48,873 nucleotides of DNA from Saccoglossus kowalevskii (Eukaryota; Hemichordata; Enteropneusta; Harrimaniidae), in the NCBI RefSeq assembly GCF_000003605.2, contig NW_003145786.1, forward strand, positions 96,144 to 145,016. The letters run 5' to 3'. Within the stretch, counting starts at the first letter, position 1, and every line of letters starts with the position of its first letter. Of this stretch, positions 1 through 13,700 are shown in pieces. The notes under the pieces were generated by a model. The model worked only from the letters and a program-made list of their open reading frames with translations. It did no database searches and had not been told where the DNA came from. The translations under genes and the position numbers were made by a program.

Positions 1-171
1 TCAACAATCTATACAACATAACATATACCAAATATATTCACTAAAACTCTTTTATATCCACGTACCAACAATCTATACAACATAACATATACCAAATATA
101 CTCACTAAAACTCGTATTGTAATGTATCGGTTGTTTTGTGTAGTATTTCGCATAGTAATGTAGCATTTGAA
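1..171. repeat. 64-bp direct duplication at window start
   Basis: A block beginning CAACAATCTATACAACATAA occurs at 2-49 and again at 66-113, nearly identical, with a short spacer. The rest is AT-rich sequence with no gene seen. Confidence 0.7.
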
Positions 172-1141
172 TCAATATTAGTGTGTTGATTACCGTATTG
201 TGGTCAATAACAGTATGTTAATTACCAGTTTGATTAGCATATTTTGGGCAATAACATCACTTTAATTACCAGTTTGATTGCCGTATTTTGATAACAGTAG
301 GTTAACCACCAGTTTGATTACCATATTTTGGTCAATAACAGCAGGTTAATTACCAGTTTGATTACCATATTTTGGGCAATAACATCACTTAAATTACCAG
401 TTTGATTGCCATATTTTGATAACAGTAGATTAACCACCAGTTTGATTACCATATTTTGGTCCATAACAGCAGGTTAAGTACCAATTTGATTACCATATTT
501 TGGTGAATAACAGAAAGTTAATCACCGTATTTTGATAACAGTAGGTTAACCACCAGTTTGATTACCATATTGTGGTCAATACCAGAAGGTTAATTGTCAG
601 TTTGATTACCGTATTTTGATAACAAAAGGTTGATTACCAATTTGATTACCATTTTTTTGTCAATAACAGCAGGTTAATCACGAGTTTGATTACCATATTT
701 TCGTCAATAACAGAAGGTTAATTACCAATTTCATTGTCATATTTTAGTCAATAACAGCAGGTTAATTACCAGTTTAATTACCATATTTTGATAACAGAAG
801 TTTAATTACCAATTCAATTACCATATTTTGGTCAATAACAGTAGGTTAATCACCAGTTTGATTACCATATTTTGGGCAATAATAGCAGTTTAATTACCAA
901 TTTGATTACTATGTTATGGTCAATAACAGCAGGTTAATTACCTATTTAATTACTATATTTTGGTCAATAACAGTAGGTTAATTACCAGTTTGATTAGCAT
1001 ATTTTGGTCAATAATAGTATGTTAATTACCAGTTTGTTTACCATATTTTAGCCAATAACAGTAGGTTAATTACCAGCTTGATTACCATATTTTGGTAACA
1101 GTAATTTAATTACAAATTGTATTACCATATTTTGGTCAATG
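172..1141. repeat. Minisatellite, ~44-bp unit
   Basis: About 22 diverged copies of a unit containing TTAATTACCAGTTTGATTAC and CATATTTTGGTCAATAACAG. Some copies are shortened by about 6 bp through loss of the GGTCAA part. It contains no long ORF. Confidence 0.9.
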
Positions 1142-2800
1142 TGCTTACTCGGGTTGAAAATTAGCGGTAATTGCTTGCACCGATAGGTAGCTTTGTTAAT
1201 TATTCAATATAACAAGACGTTTCAGGCAATGACCTTACACCAGTTGTATCTGAATAAGCGCCATTGTCCGAAACTCTTAGTTTTTTTTAATTATTGCCAA
1301 GGACCATTGATTACCACTTACCGTTTTTTATATATTGTGATTGTGATTTGTATTATTTGCGAATAATATCCTGTATTTAAAGGGGCAGACTCATTTAAAT
1401 GGGCAGACTCACGGTACAGAAGCAGATGAGTTATTTAACAAACTTGCAAAAATGTTCGTTTTGATGAGATAACAAACTGACAAAGAAATGTCAATTGACA
1501 ACTGAAATTACGAACACTGTCCAATGGATTTGGTGCTCGTAGGTGTGGTCCATAAATTTTAAAAAAATCACAAATATACGAGTAATTTATTTCTTTAGTT
1601 ATATAGAAGAGAATATGAACATGGATCAGCGAGTGTTTTTTTTCACGTGTTTCACACACTACAGCCATTCATATTAGCAGCTATCTTAACACGCCATAAA
1701 ACACCGTCTACATGGTGGTCGTCTTATACCAGTATCGCACATCTGGCAACAGTCTCCAGAAAGCATCTGCGTTTAGAAAACAGAAAACAAGAAGAAGTCG
1801 TTCCACGCACCATCTAAACAGTTTACGCGATTTGGCTGGATGTGGAAAGAGTGTTGTGAAAACCGATCATGTATACACGTATTCCATATGGTCGGCTTGT
1901 GTTGTGAGCAAGCAGAGCGGGAGGGGCGATACCAAGTCTGACGAGAGACGTGAGGAAAAGAGCCAACATCCGGGAACTTTGAAGCTATGTCATCCACACT
2001 CCAGATCGCTCAGGGGACTATGAGATACATGACTATTGTTTACACAAAATTACCGTAATTATCAGCACATCACGGATTAGACCACCCACCTAGCAAGCCT
2101 TGAATCCACAAAAAGTCTAATTGACCGAGTTACAATGTATATTTCCAATGGAAGAAAAACGTAAACGAAGAAGGCATGACGTATGCAAGGCTGTGGAAGT
2201 ATAAATTGCGTTCGCTCTCAATGCAGTGCTGGGAACCATCGTGAAAAGTTTGGTTGAATAAACATTTGGAGAAAAAATTGCGTATAAGAAGGGAGTGAAA
2301 AAAAAGTATTTTTATTCGCCGGCGAAGAAAGATCCGATAACATTTACCCGGGCTATTGCCAACACATGTATAATGGCACGCTAAGAAAGCGTAATGACTG
2401 GCGCAGACATCGGGTGATGACAAGTACAAATATTGGTTCACATAACATTGCCAGTGAAGGGTAGCTTATTTAATACTGTGGGAAAATTGCATGTTATCAT
2501 AAAGACAGTCACATGTCACCGTTCCTATATCTCTATAGAAAGTGACGAGCACATCAGGGCACCACAAATGAGAATCATGTTGACAGCAATGTTGGTCCCG
2601 GTGTTGTCAATGTCGGTAAATTAGTTGATCAACTCGTATCAATATTGTGGTACCAAAGAATGACGTAATTTAGTTGATTTTTTTGTACTCGATACATGAT
2701 GGGTTGAAAGTTGTTTCTTGGTAGTATGTGTGACGTGTAACAAACTGTCATATAAATCACGTGACAAATGCTTGGCATTGAATCGGCTCTGATGCCAAAA
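1142..2800. other. Intergenic, no gene seen
   Basis: Unique-looking AT-rich sequence with short overlapping frames on both strands (for example 1712-2023) that show no recognisable protein pattern. The only site of note is the Gli-type 9-mer at 2080. Confidence 0.6.
2080..2088 (+). promoter_or_regulatory. Perfect Gli/Ci consensus 9-mer
   Basis: GACCACCCA, the consensus of the hedgehog effector Gli/Ci, about 20 kb upstream of the ptc start. Isolated; function unknown. Confidence 0.25.
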
Positions 2801-3612
2801 ACCAAGTGCAATCTAGCAATATGACCACGCATATTTATTTCAAATCAAGTGCAATCTGTCACTCAGAATACAAACATTTCAAACCAAGTGCAGTCTGCCA
2901 ATCAGAATATGCATATTTCAAATCAAGCGCATTCTGCCACTCAGAATACAAACATTTTAAGCCAAATGCAGTCTGCCAATCAGAATACAAATCTTTCAAA
3001 CCAAGTGCAATCTGCCAATCAGAATATGCATATTTCAAATCAAGCGTATTCTGCCACTCATGATACAAACCTTTCAAATCAAGTGCAGTCTGTCAATCAG
3101 AATACAAACCTTTCAAACCAAGTGAAGTCTGCCAATCAGAATACAAATCTTTCAAATCAAGTGCAACCTGCCAATCAGAATACAAACCTTTCAGACCGAG
3201 TACAATCTGCCAATCAGAATATGCATATTTCCAATAAATTGCAGCCTGCCAATCAGTATACAAACCATTCAAACCGAGTGCAATCTGCCAATCAAAATAC
3301 GCATATTAAAAACCAAGTGCAATCTGCCAATCAAAATACGCATATTAAAAACCAAGTGCAATCTGCCAATCAAAATACGCATATTTCAAACTAAGTGCAA
3401 TCTGCCAATCAGAATACGCATATTTCAAATCAAGTGCAATCTACCAATCATATTACAAACCATTCAAACCGCGTACAATGAGAATATGCATATATCCAAT
3501 CAAGGACAATCTGCCAATCAGAATGCAAACCTTTCAAACTGAGTGCAATATGCCAATAAAAATATGAGTATTTACAATCAAGTGCAATCTACCAATCAAA
3601 ATACGTATATTT
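2801..3612. repeat. Minisatellite, 39-bp unit
   Basis: About 20 copies of a unit containing AATCAGAATACAAACCTTTC and AAACCAAGTGCAATCTGCC. Because 39 is divisible by three, frames stay open (181 codons at 2849-3394, a 13-residue Asn/Gln-rich repeat). The minus strand is also open over part of the array, and the frame ends within a degenerate unit, so it is not taken as a gene. Confidence 0.92.
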
Positions 3613-4581
3613 TAAGAATGTGATATATCTGATAAATATAGGATATTTTATGAGTGTTTAATTTTCATTTGTACCGAGCCTAACTCTTGAATCTATGCTA
3701 ATGTAATGTAATCATTCGATGAATATTGTGTAAAACCACGTGACTAACATAATAGAATGTTTACGTCTTTTGAGATTGTCAGCCATGATGTCAAAAGTTC
3801 AACCTGCTTGCATGGACCAATCAGACTACTGGGATTCGTATTACACAGTATGGATATTTAGACAATTATTGCACTGCTTTATTAAACGACACTAGCATGA
3901 TGTATTGGATAGAAATGTTGTATTACGTACGTATTAACATGTAATTCTGATAATGGAAATTTTCTAGTTTGTGTTCTAATTAAAGTCACATGAATTGTCT
4001 AAATTATGTCACGTGACTCTCGAAGCGACACTCGATACTCGCACACTCGATTGTGAATATCATGATTATCTAGACCGTCTACAACTATTAGAGTTTTTGT
4101 TGGGATTCGACTCCTGGCCTCGGCTCCGGCGGTAAATGTATACACCGCTCACGTGGTTCACTCTACGCACACTCTTCACTGTACCATAGGGCGATGTTTC
4201 ATGAAATTCCAATCATATCAACATAATAGGGTAAATGTGTTGAGTTAGAGTAAACTTACGCCCCCTCCCCAAACCACTCAACACCAACCCGTTCGACAAG
4301 AGTTCTGAAAGTGCATTAATTGGAATATTGACCATAACCAATATCATAATTAACTTACAGTTGATATGTTGCATAATTGTGAACAAAAACATTTGTTGGC
4401 CGGTAAATCGTTTTTGTAATGGTCATAATATGATCGATTAAGACAATACTGATGAATTTCACCCACGTGACTGTTTTTATTTAGCTATAGAAATAATATC
4501 ATAAGACAAAACGTTTATAGAGTGAGGGATGGTTTTACTCCCGTTTCACTAAATTCTGATATCTTTAAAATTGAGAACACT
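3613..4581. other. Intergenic, no gene seen
   Basis: AT-rich, no ORF of note. A tRNA B-box-like string (GGATTCGACTCC at 4103-4114) lacks a paired A box and tRNA fold, so no RNA gene is called. Confidence 0.6.
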
Positions 4582-4964
4582 ACATCGCTATATATTTTGC
4601 TGCATCGCTATATCATTTGCTGCATCGCTATATCATTTGCTGCATCGCTATATCATTTGCTGCATCGCTATATCATTTGCTGCATCGCTATATTATTTGC
4701 TGCATCGCTATAGCATTTGCTGCATCGCTATATCATTTGCTGCATCGCTATATCATTTGCTGCATCGCTATATCATTTGCTGTATCGCTATATCATTTGC
4801 TGCATCGCTATATCATTTGCTGCATCGCTATATTATTTGCTGCATCGCTATATCATTTGCTGCATCGCTATATCATTTGCTGCATCGCTATATCATTTGC
4901 TGCATCGCTATATAATTTGCTGCATCGCTATATCATTTGCTGCATCGCTATATCATTTGCTGCA
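4582..4964. repeat. Minisatellite, exact 20-bp unit
   Basis: About 19 copies of TGCATCGCTATATCATTTGC in perfect 20-bp register, with only scattered point changes (TATTA, TAGCA, TATAA, TGTATC). The high identity suggests recent expansion. Overlapping open frames (about 124 codons) are a by-product of the stop-free unit. Confidence 0.95.
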
Positions 4965-7423
4965 AACCCTGGCACGTGTGCTAATGCTTAGATAGATGAG
5001 TGTACAGGGGTTTCCTTGTTATGTTAACCTCCAACTATTTGGAACTTCAGTGTTGAGAACAGTGATGATACTATTCGCAATCGGTGGCATTTTTAACACA
5101 ACCAGTTTGAATAAAGCAAGCGTAGACAGTGTACGTGTTTTCCATTCTCACACCTAGGGGTCCTATGGCACGATTTGGGGTCAATTAAAAATGGCAGTTT
5201 GTTAGTGGTCTCTTGCTGTGTAGAGTCATCTGCCGTGGCGTTACTGTCGCATCTACGCAATGTCATGTGGTTCCAAAAACAATAGTTCTCTCTGAAAAGC
5301 TACAACTTACGGGTGTTCTGCGCTGTGTGGTATATTATTCTGTCGAGTATTCGATATGTTACGTAATACACTTGGGATTTTACCTACCGCGTCGATGGCG
5401 ACGACGTCATTACGAAACAAATCGATTAACTTCGTGCATAGATATTCTTTTTAGAACAACTTTGTCATAGTGATATGGTTGCATCGTCTAAATATGGGTT
5501 GTCATAGTGATATGGTTGCATCGTCTAAATATGGGTCATTTTGTGTTATATTTTGCTTTATTGTAAAAACGTTACTAATAAGTGGTACAATTCGACTCTG
5601 TTTGGAGTTCAAATTGTTCTACGCGTTCTAACTCGAGTTAAAACATGCTGCATTGCTGACAAAGAGCAGGAAAATTACCAAATTCAAATTTAAGTCACAA
5701 GGCAATTATTCAAAATTCGACATAATCTCACAGCATTGTTCCATTTGTATGTGCCGTTGCAAGTGGTCAACACCGGCTTTCTTTGATTAAATAGAGAGCA
5801 TATTAGACACGTTTGAAGAAAATATATCTTAGAAGACATTCATTGATTTTCAATTCATTTATCTTCATTGAAAGACGATGCCATCTTCTCAGCTGGCCAA
5901 CCAGGGTAAGCAATTAAATGGAATAGCATGGTGTGAAGGACGGAGATTTGAAGAAAGGTAACCTATACTGCCTATTTAAATGATCGCACTACGTCCACAA
6001 TGTCATTGTCTCTAATTGTTGTGATTGAAAAATGTTCACCAACGCGGTTTTGTTACATTTGTCTTATTCGAAAAGTTGTCAATAAAGTGGAGTGTTATTC
6101 ATATTCGTTTTCATTACTGGAGGATGAAAAACGTTTTATTTTGTGTGTTCTGGGCATTTTACGACTATAATATAGCGATTCTATGCGGCATTCGACACAG
6201 TCTGTTTCCTAGACATTTTGCTTCCCAAGTGACAGGGAATGCAACGACAAAAAATGCGCTGCGGCACTTTGCGGAGCATTTAACTGCTAATTAAAGACAA
6301 ACATGGGAAAAATCAGAAAAATAGCAAATATATTTCAATTTATAGACTCTTTGTCTACTTGTGTCATCCCAGAGAGCTGATTTAGTTATATCTACGGTCT
6401 CCGTGGTTAGCGCTCGAGTGGAAGCATGCGGATGGTTGATATGACGGGAGGAATCGGCGGCAGGATGGGATTTATTTCATATGCCCCCAAGTGATAAATT
6501 ATCAGTGACACTAAACGTGTACGGGCAAATAACTGCTAGGGTGGGCGATTCTTATGATGGAGGTTGTGTGAATCATGGTTACGTGTACTCCTGGTCACGT
6601 GAGTGGACCAAATCTCCGTTGCTGTCCAGTTTTAGCGTACCACTCCACGCAACATGTTGGCGCATATTTGCGTTACATGACATTGTCACGGGAGATATGG
6701 TTCCTACTCGGGTGAAAAATGCACGACCTAATTTCACAAATATATATAGGCACTTTAGAGGTCTCCACTACAATTTATAGCGCCGTCTGACTTGTACATA
6801 GTACGCCGTGTTGGCGTCGATTACAACACAAGTGCTGACGGCGGTGTTAAATACGTTGGGTTGGGGGGTCATACACGAGCGCACAAAATGCTCCAGCATA
6901 TTGTAATACAGAGTAACCGGAGCATCACTCGTGTTAAATCTGGTGGTTCGACATATATAGATTTAATTCGTTTACAATATGCATTCATCGTATGTACTTT
7001 TTTCTTTTCACCTATCGACAATTTCTATATTTTTTTGATCCCCCTTCCCATTGTTCAGTTCTTAAAACAACGTAATAAAAAGTAAAATATTTTAACATGG
7101 TTTCAACGGTAGCTATACAGCATATAGACAGCAAGTAATAAGATTCCCAGAAATTAAATCTCCGTGTGTCGTTAGTGATTGGGGTTGGTGGTGCACGTGA
7201 AAAATGTTTTTTGTTCTAATTTCGAATCACGATCTTTGAGTCTCCCCCTCAGAACACATGCACTGTGGGTGGAAACCAATATGACGAGTACGTTAAGTGA
7301 ATATATACGGAAAATGTCTGGAAATGAAGTTACGATATGGAATATTTGATTTGGTACATGTTGACTATATCTATCGTCATGGTCTGTATGTCTACGGACC
7401 TGTTGAATTTGGCGATATATCTA
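4965..7423. other. Intergenic, no gene seen
   Basis: Contains a 37-bp exact tandem duplication at 5463-5536. Frames of up to about 100 codons (6481-6780, 6792-7085) show no recognised motif. An A-box-like string near 6404 has no matching B box. Confidence 0.6.
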
Positions 7424-7703
7424 AGTACAGCTCCAGGCAAACCCCAGAGAAAGCACCGAGGGGTGTCTCTCAGTAGAGCTCTCGGCAAACCCCGGAGAAA
7501 GCACCGAGGGGTGTCTCTCAGTAGAGCTCTTGGCAAAGCCCGGAGAAAGAACCGAGGGGTGTCACTCAGTAGAACTCTCGGCAATCCCTGGAGAGAGCAC
7601 CAAGGGATGTCTCTCAGTAGAGCTCTCGGCAATCCCCGGAGAGAGCACCGAGGGGTGTCTCCCAGTAGAGCTCTCGGCAATCCCCAGAGAGAACACCGAG
7701 ACG
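7424..7703. repeat. Minisatellite, 48-bp unit
   Basis: Nearly six copies of a GC-richer unit with AGAGCTCTCGGCAAACCCCG and GAGGGGTGTCTCTCAGT. Most copies contain the palindrome AGAGCTCT. As 48 is divisible by three, both strands stay open (about 125-130 codons); not taken as coding. Confidence 0.92.
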
Positions 7704-10700
7704 TCAACGAGAAATTGTTTAGGAATTAGGGGAGGAGAAATCAAAGATCCACATTGAAATAAGGTGAAATCAAACACCAGGAATGAAATAGTACATGCAA
7801 TGGAATGGGCAGGTTATTAAACAGGGCTCTATGGTGTATTCATCTAGTTCTGTACCCTGTGTTGGTTTTACATCTCATTGTTGACACCTGAAAGGGCATT
7901 GTCAGGCAAAGCATTGATGACCACACGAACAACGAATCGAAGGAGACTGGACTCGGCGTGAGTGTAACCCACTGTTCTTGTGCTTAAAGACGGAGACAAG
8001 CACTTTTCAAAAAACGATTTCACCCACGATTTCATATTACCGATTCGATTCCTCCACGCTGTGTGCTCGTACCCAACCGCGTTGCGATTTAGACAATCAT
8101 TATGAGAGTTGGTTGGGCTTTGGAACGCAGCCGGACCACCAGGCTCGAAGTGGCGGACAGGTGAAATACCGCCTTCATGGACACGCAACAAGAATATACA
8201 CTTTTGTTGTTTTTCACTCAGTCGAAAGTTTAAAAAACCAATTGAAATTGGTTCTGACTGAGATCGGTGATAAAACCTGATGATAACGAAATGCCCAAAA
8301 CAAAATTGTTTGACGCGTGAATACGTCCGCCTTGTCAACACCGGGGAAAGTATAAACACTACGATAATAGTGTATATTGTTTAGACGAAAACAAGGCTGC
8401 GCTACCCGTAAGATGACGTCACCACGGCCCGGATACGTTAGAAGTTAGAAGCGACCAATGAACGGGATGAGTGAAATGAGAGCTGACAGCTGATTGGCTT
8501 ATTGTTGGTCTTAAAGCGTTCACTTAAACCATTCTTATCGTAGTTAATCACCGCGGGTCAAATGATGTACACACGCCGATGTCTTCGTGGATGTTAGCCT
8601 GCATTAGAATTGCTATCGTTCTAGGACCTTATCGGACACTCATACTGGCTGACAAATATGTTTGAAAACGGCAGTAATCTTGGACTGGTACTGGAAAAGT
8701 TACAAAAGATATGGTCTTCATCACAGACGTGGAGTTTATTCCCACGACAAACACAGGTGACGCATTCTTTTATCTTCTCTTGTTCAGGGAAAATGAATCC
8801 TTTAACTGGTGTGCAATAGCGTCACATGTCCTTCCATTCGGATCACAGACTTGTCAAAATCGGTTTTTGAATTGGCATGTTAACTACGAAATCAGGGTGG
8901 TCTTGCACTAGCCAAGGCCGTACTCAAACAATTGTTCTTGTGTCGTCCAGTGGGCAATCTTGTAACTACTATTAACTCACTATCACGTTCAAGTTCGGTC
9001 TGACACGGCACACGCGCCATGCATAATGTTGCAATGTTATATTAGTAGTATTATTTAATTGTGCAAACTAGCAGTCAGAGCGATGATTCAAATCGGTACC
9101 CATTTACTTAGCGCACATGGACATGGACTTGTACAAATATATACAAGACATACGACATGATCAATGATTCACCCAGATCATTGGCGGATAACATGAAACA
9201 AGCTCGGTAGTATACAGTAGTTTTGCACGATTAACACAGTTGGATTATAGTTCTTAAATATAATATAATATAGGAGTTTGATCTATAAATTTTAAAATCG
9301 CAAACACGTAAAATCACCCGGTAGTGCATTTTGACGCGCGCGCGAGAAAAAATGACAATGATTTGCTTTTTAAACTACAGTTCATTACAAATTAAAAATA
9401 GGGAAAACAACCTCTGTGACTGTGTCATAAGCCATCGTCAAACTACGTATCGTTATCGCCGTGATGCCCGATAATTAACGAAGATGCCATATTTGGAATA
9501 CGAGAAGATGGCATGTTGATTTCAAGTATGTCTATCAAAATTCTTGCGCGCTCAATCTTAAAATTTGAGAATACCGCCGCCGTTGTAGCGGTGAATACAT
9601 GTGGCCGTTGGAATAACAGTGCGAGTAAAATTGACACTTTTAATACTGGAGGAGTCTAATGGACTCATGGGAGCCATGTCATTTATTTATTTAAATGCAT
9701 CCTTCCTGCTCGTATTTGTTTAGTTAGTTCTCCTTGGTTGTCGGCCTGTCTTTCAGCGTGGGTCGCTCGCTGCTTGGGAGGTGAGACTGACTCATTTATG
9801 CTTTCCTTCCCATTTGATATCCGTGTTTCTCTTGGTGGGCTTGGGATAACATTTGCTAACAATTGCCTTGTTTTTCTGACAAGTTTCTTTTTGTTTGAAT
9901 TGTCATGTATCATGTACAAGTAAAAACAGAAATAGTAGCGTATGGCATGACGTACGTCAATATAAGCTGGTTTGATTGATGGATATTCACAGCTGGATCG
10001 TAGGAACGTCCAATTTTGTCGCAATAAGAAGTCGAATACATTGACAGATATCTTTTTTTTTATTATTTTATTTAATTGTTGTGTTGGCTCTGATAATTTG
10101 TCTGCTGTTGTGTATCTAGTGTCGAATAACAGACAGAGAAGCAGCGTACTGGATTGGCTGTGAATAGTCATCGGGTTGTTTCACATCGGGGTCCAGTGCG
10201 GAGTTGCCTTGCATCAGGATGTATCATTGCAGCATTTCTGAGCATGCGCATTTGTATGCTATATATAATATCACTAACAGGCAGTGGAATAGAATCAGTA
10301 ACTTTTTAATTTCATTAAACGCATATCTCTGAGTGAAAGATGTGTCGTGATCGACGCTAACAAGCGACAATTTGACACCAATTGCTATTATATTAAAAGG
10401 CACATACATTAATGTCGGTAGGCATTTTAATTACAAGTTTATAAATAACATAACACGCTAGAATCCGATAACGAAATGTGGGTTTTGGTTGATTTTCTGA
10501 GTCCATTAGCGTTTGCGAGCAAATAAACACAGTAGTAATATCATACGGGGAGAAGGCCTACATTACCAACGATCTATCGCGTTCCATACTAAAATACCAT
10601 AACAGAAGTTAAAATGGGAATAATAATATTGTTAGGCTCTACGAAAACTATTGATCTTTGTACTGCACGTAATTTCATTATTCATTGTAGCATTTACACG

Positions 10701-13700
10701 TGTATTCAGCTCGTCCGGAAAATAACAACAATTTGAAAATTATATAGCGAGTGAGAATTGTCATATACGTACCGAAGTTTGTCTTTCGTATGTTCAAAGC
10801 AGTAGACTTCGGATTTAGATGTGTTGTATTCACGACGTTTGTCAGTCGGGAATATGCTGTATATACGAGACCTCTGCATACAACTGTACATGTCTCGTAT
10901 ATATCCCGGCAGCACATTTTAGGCCAAGATGATTACAACATTAATAGTAAAATGACTCACTTCAAAATCTGTAATTATGCTATTTGGTCATTTAACTATT
11001 CGCGTACTTAAATGTTTGCCTTTCGAAAAACTCTTGGGGTAGTAAATTTGCGGAAAATACACAGAACGAGTCGAAAATAAATATGTACACAGAAAATTAC
11101 TGAAAATAAACTAAACCGCGACATTTCATAAGAAGAGAAATGTTTACGGGAATCACTAACCTGGAAAAATCCAGTCCAAAAGTTCAGGAGAATAAATTGT
11201 AATTTTTTTTTATTATCTCCCGACCCAGAGTTTCTAATAATCAACCTTTAATATGAATATAATTGTAAACATTACGTAATTCGTAGGCTCGTTTTGATTG
11301 ATGGAAAATGCCATCGATATATTAAATGTTGTATCCGTTTGAAAATAGAATCGCCATAGGAGTCATTTTTACTCGAAGGAAACGAGAAAATTGGTTTGGT
11401 TGCAGTCATATAAGTATAAACGAGCGCGTCTCAGTGACAATCACGCGTCCAGTGTGGCATACAGTATACAAGAATGTCTTAACAGTTAGAGGCCAGTACT
11501 GTTTATTCTTCGGGCCAAGGACGTTTACGGATTTGTATTAATGGAATATATGTGTTACCGCGCCGAGCAGTTTACTACACATCTTTCGTTTGCACATTTT
11601 TATTCAGGGTTTGGGCAATCGGTATCTTTGTTCGGTGTCGATGTGTGCACATATAGCGTAGACCTTATGGGACAGGTATGTCCGTCTATCGGCCTTCTTT
11701 AGCTTACAAAATCACTGAGCAGAATATGGGCGATTTCGGAATATTAGTAGTTTTAATAAAAACAAAATCGAAAATCGGACACGTAAAAGTACATGTGATC
11801 CCCCGCTTCGTTGAATAGTAGAGATTTCGTTCACCAAGTCTACATACAGTACTTGGTTCTCGCCCTATTGCCCCCCCCCCCCCACCACCACCACCACCAT
11901 CACATAAAACATAACCCCATAACAAAAAAATCGATTTTGTTTGCCCAAATAACGTCATTCATTTAAGTTGTGTGGAGTGCAGACCGTCGTATTCCTAAGA
12001 GAAGTGGTACATTTGGTACCTTATACTGTATTGGTATCAGCTGTCTTATGAAAATACAGCGCCGTGGTATTCCTAAATCTAACGCCGATGTCATCCCATG
12101 TATTCCGACACTAGCTAATCGGCGTGAACGTTTTGACGAGCGTGCAAATAGGCTTTATGTGGCAATATAGGGTGAAAAAACTAAGTATAATTTATGGATA
12201 TGTTGCAAATAAACCCAAACAGTTGGCTGTAGAATTCACTGGGATTTGGGGTATATCCGTCAACTGACCGCACACGGCGCGGAGCTATAAATTTCACCCA
12301 TTCCAATTTGTAGTGTGTTTGAAGACAGCATAAACACTCGTATATTACGCTGTGGTTTGCGTGGATGTTTTTAAACGTGACATCACAACCCCATGTGAAA
12401 CTCGCTGTATGTAACGTTACATTTTGTGTGTTTTAATGCATGAATGATTTGACCTCTGAACCCCAATCTAATCCGAGTTCGTGACCTCTATTGGCGGGGG
12501 AGGTAGTGTACAACATGAACATGCATCATCAGGGCTGTGCAAATTATAATATTTCCATAACATTGATTGGTGGGGGGGGGGGTGAACAGGACTAACGCAT
12601 TCAAGCTGAGAGCATGGTAAAATCTGAGTTCTTGGCAGACACAATATTATAATAATTTCGACATACTAGCCAGGTTCGTAGTACCTCAAGATACTATCTT
12701 TGGTGCTTGTGGTCAGGACAAATCGTGCGAGAACTTTGTTTATTTTCTGCAGATAATCTGATATCATCCGCGAGTATGGTCATTGAATCGCATTAATGAT
12801 AAGAAGCAATCTAAAACTGAATTATATATTATACTATTATACAGTTTCGATAAATTCTGAATTGTCTATTTTAATGAAAGGGGCATATGGTATTTGCACA
12901 TTCTTTGTCACCATGGAAACATACTAAATGTCCCCCTCTGTGTTGTAAACTGTTTGCAATTGGTGATTGTTCTATTAATATTTCTTGCTGCATTGACTCT
13001 CACTTAAACTGCAATACATCGAATTTTATTCATACACTGGACACTATCAAAGACTATTGATGTTTTTAAACCGGAACGGACTGACTTTTTTCGCTGCCGC
13101 CGGGCAGTCTTAATACTTTGTATTCGCATCGTTCTGTGAGCGCATTCCTCAATGGAAGATGGGTTATTACTGTTTTTATAAATGCCATAATAAATGTACT
13201 ATTGTAATCTCTGCATAATTAGATAATTTACATCACATCGATATCTCACAGTTACCAGTCCTGTCAGATATACTTCGTAGTTAACACATATATACTCATT
13301 TGTGTCAAGAATAACTACTTCTCTTGTGTGCCCTTGCAGCAATAAGAACCAATATCAAGCAATGTTGCGATAACAAGGTTCTATATGCTCATTCATGTCA
13401 TCTCTTGTATAAATCGTTGTCATTCACCTAACGAAGTAGTACCGATTGAGTGACAGTTATGAGGGTGTCACGTAGCTGGGTTAATGAACTACCCCGCCTA
13501 CTAACACTGGGGTGCACGAGTCAGTTTCTCAATTCAAAGCTCCCTAAGTTACAGCAAACAAGACCATAAATACGGGAATAATAATGCATAGTCGCGATTG
13601 TGTTGCATTTTACTATGTGTGGTTTAACCCAACACTAAATATCGGATAAATAATACCGTAGAGTTTAGCGTGTTTCAAATGAGGTCTCGGAAATACGAAA

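Noticed and set aside
4103-4114. tRNA B-box-like GGATTCGACTCC
   Set aside because: No A box at the proper distance and no cloverleaf could be drawn.
172-4964. CRISPR-like array
   Set aside because: Repeats abut without unique spacers and the DNA is animal nuclear; these are minisatellites.
4571-4995. ORFs of 92-124 codons over the 20-bp array
   Set aside because: Several + frames are open at once because the unit lacks stops; not coding.
5878-5905. Short ATG exon with a GTAAGC donor (MPSSQLANQ)
   Set aside because: Phase 1, which does not fit the ptc acceptor at 21942, and no other partner exon is seen.
6404-6416. tRNA A-box-like TGGTTAGCGCTCG
   Set aside because: No B box follows; a tRNA-derived SINE could not be supported.
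7868-8359. 163-codon minus-strand ORF
   Set aside because: The longest non-repeat frame upstream, but no recognised domain, an overlapping open frame on the other strand and no splice or promoter context. A protein search would decide.
9683-10171. 162-codon minus-strand ORF
   Set aside because: Low-complexity basic and hydrophobic stretches, no recognised motif, overlapping frames on the + strand.
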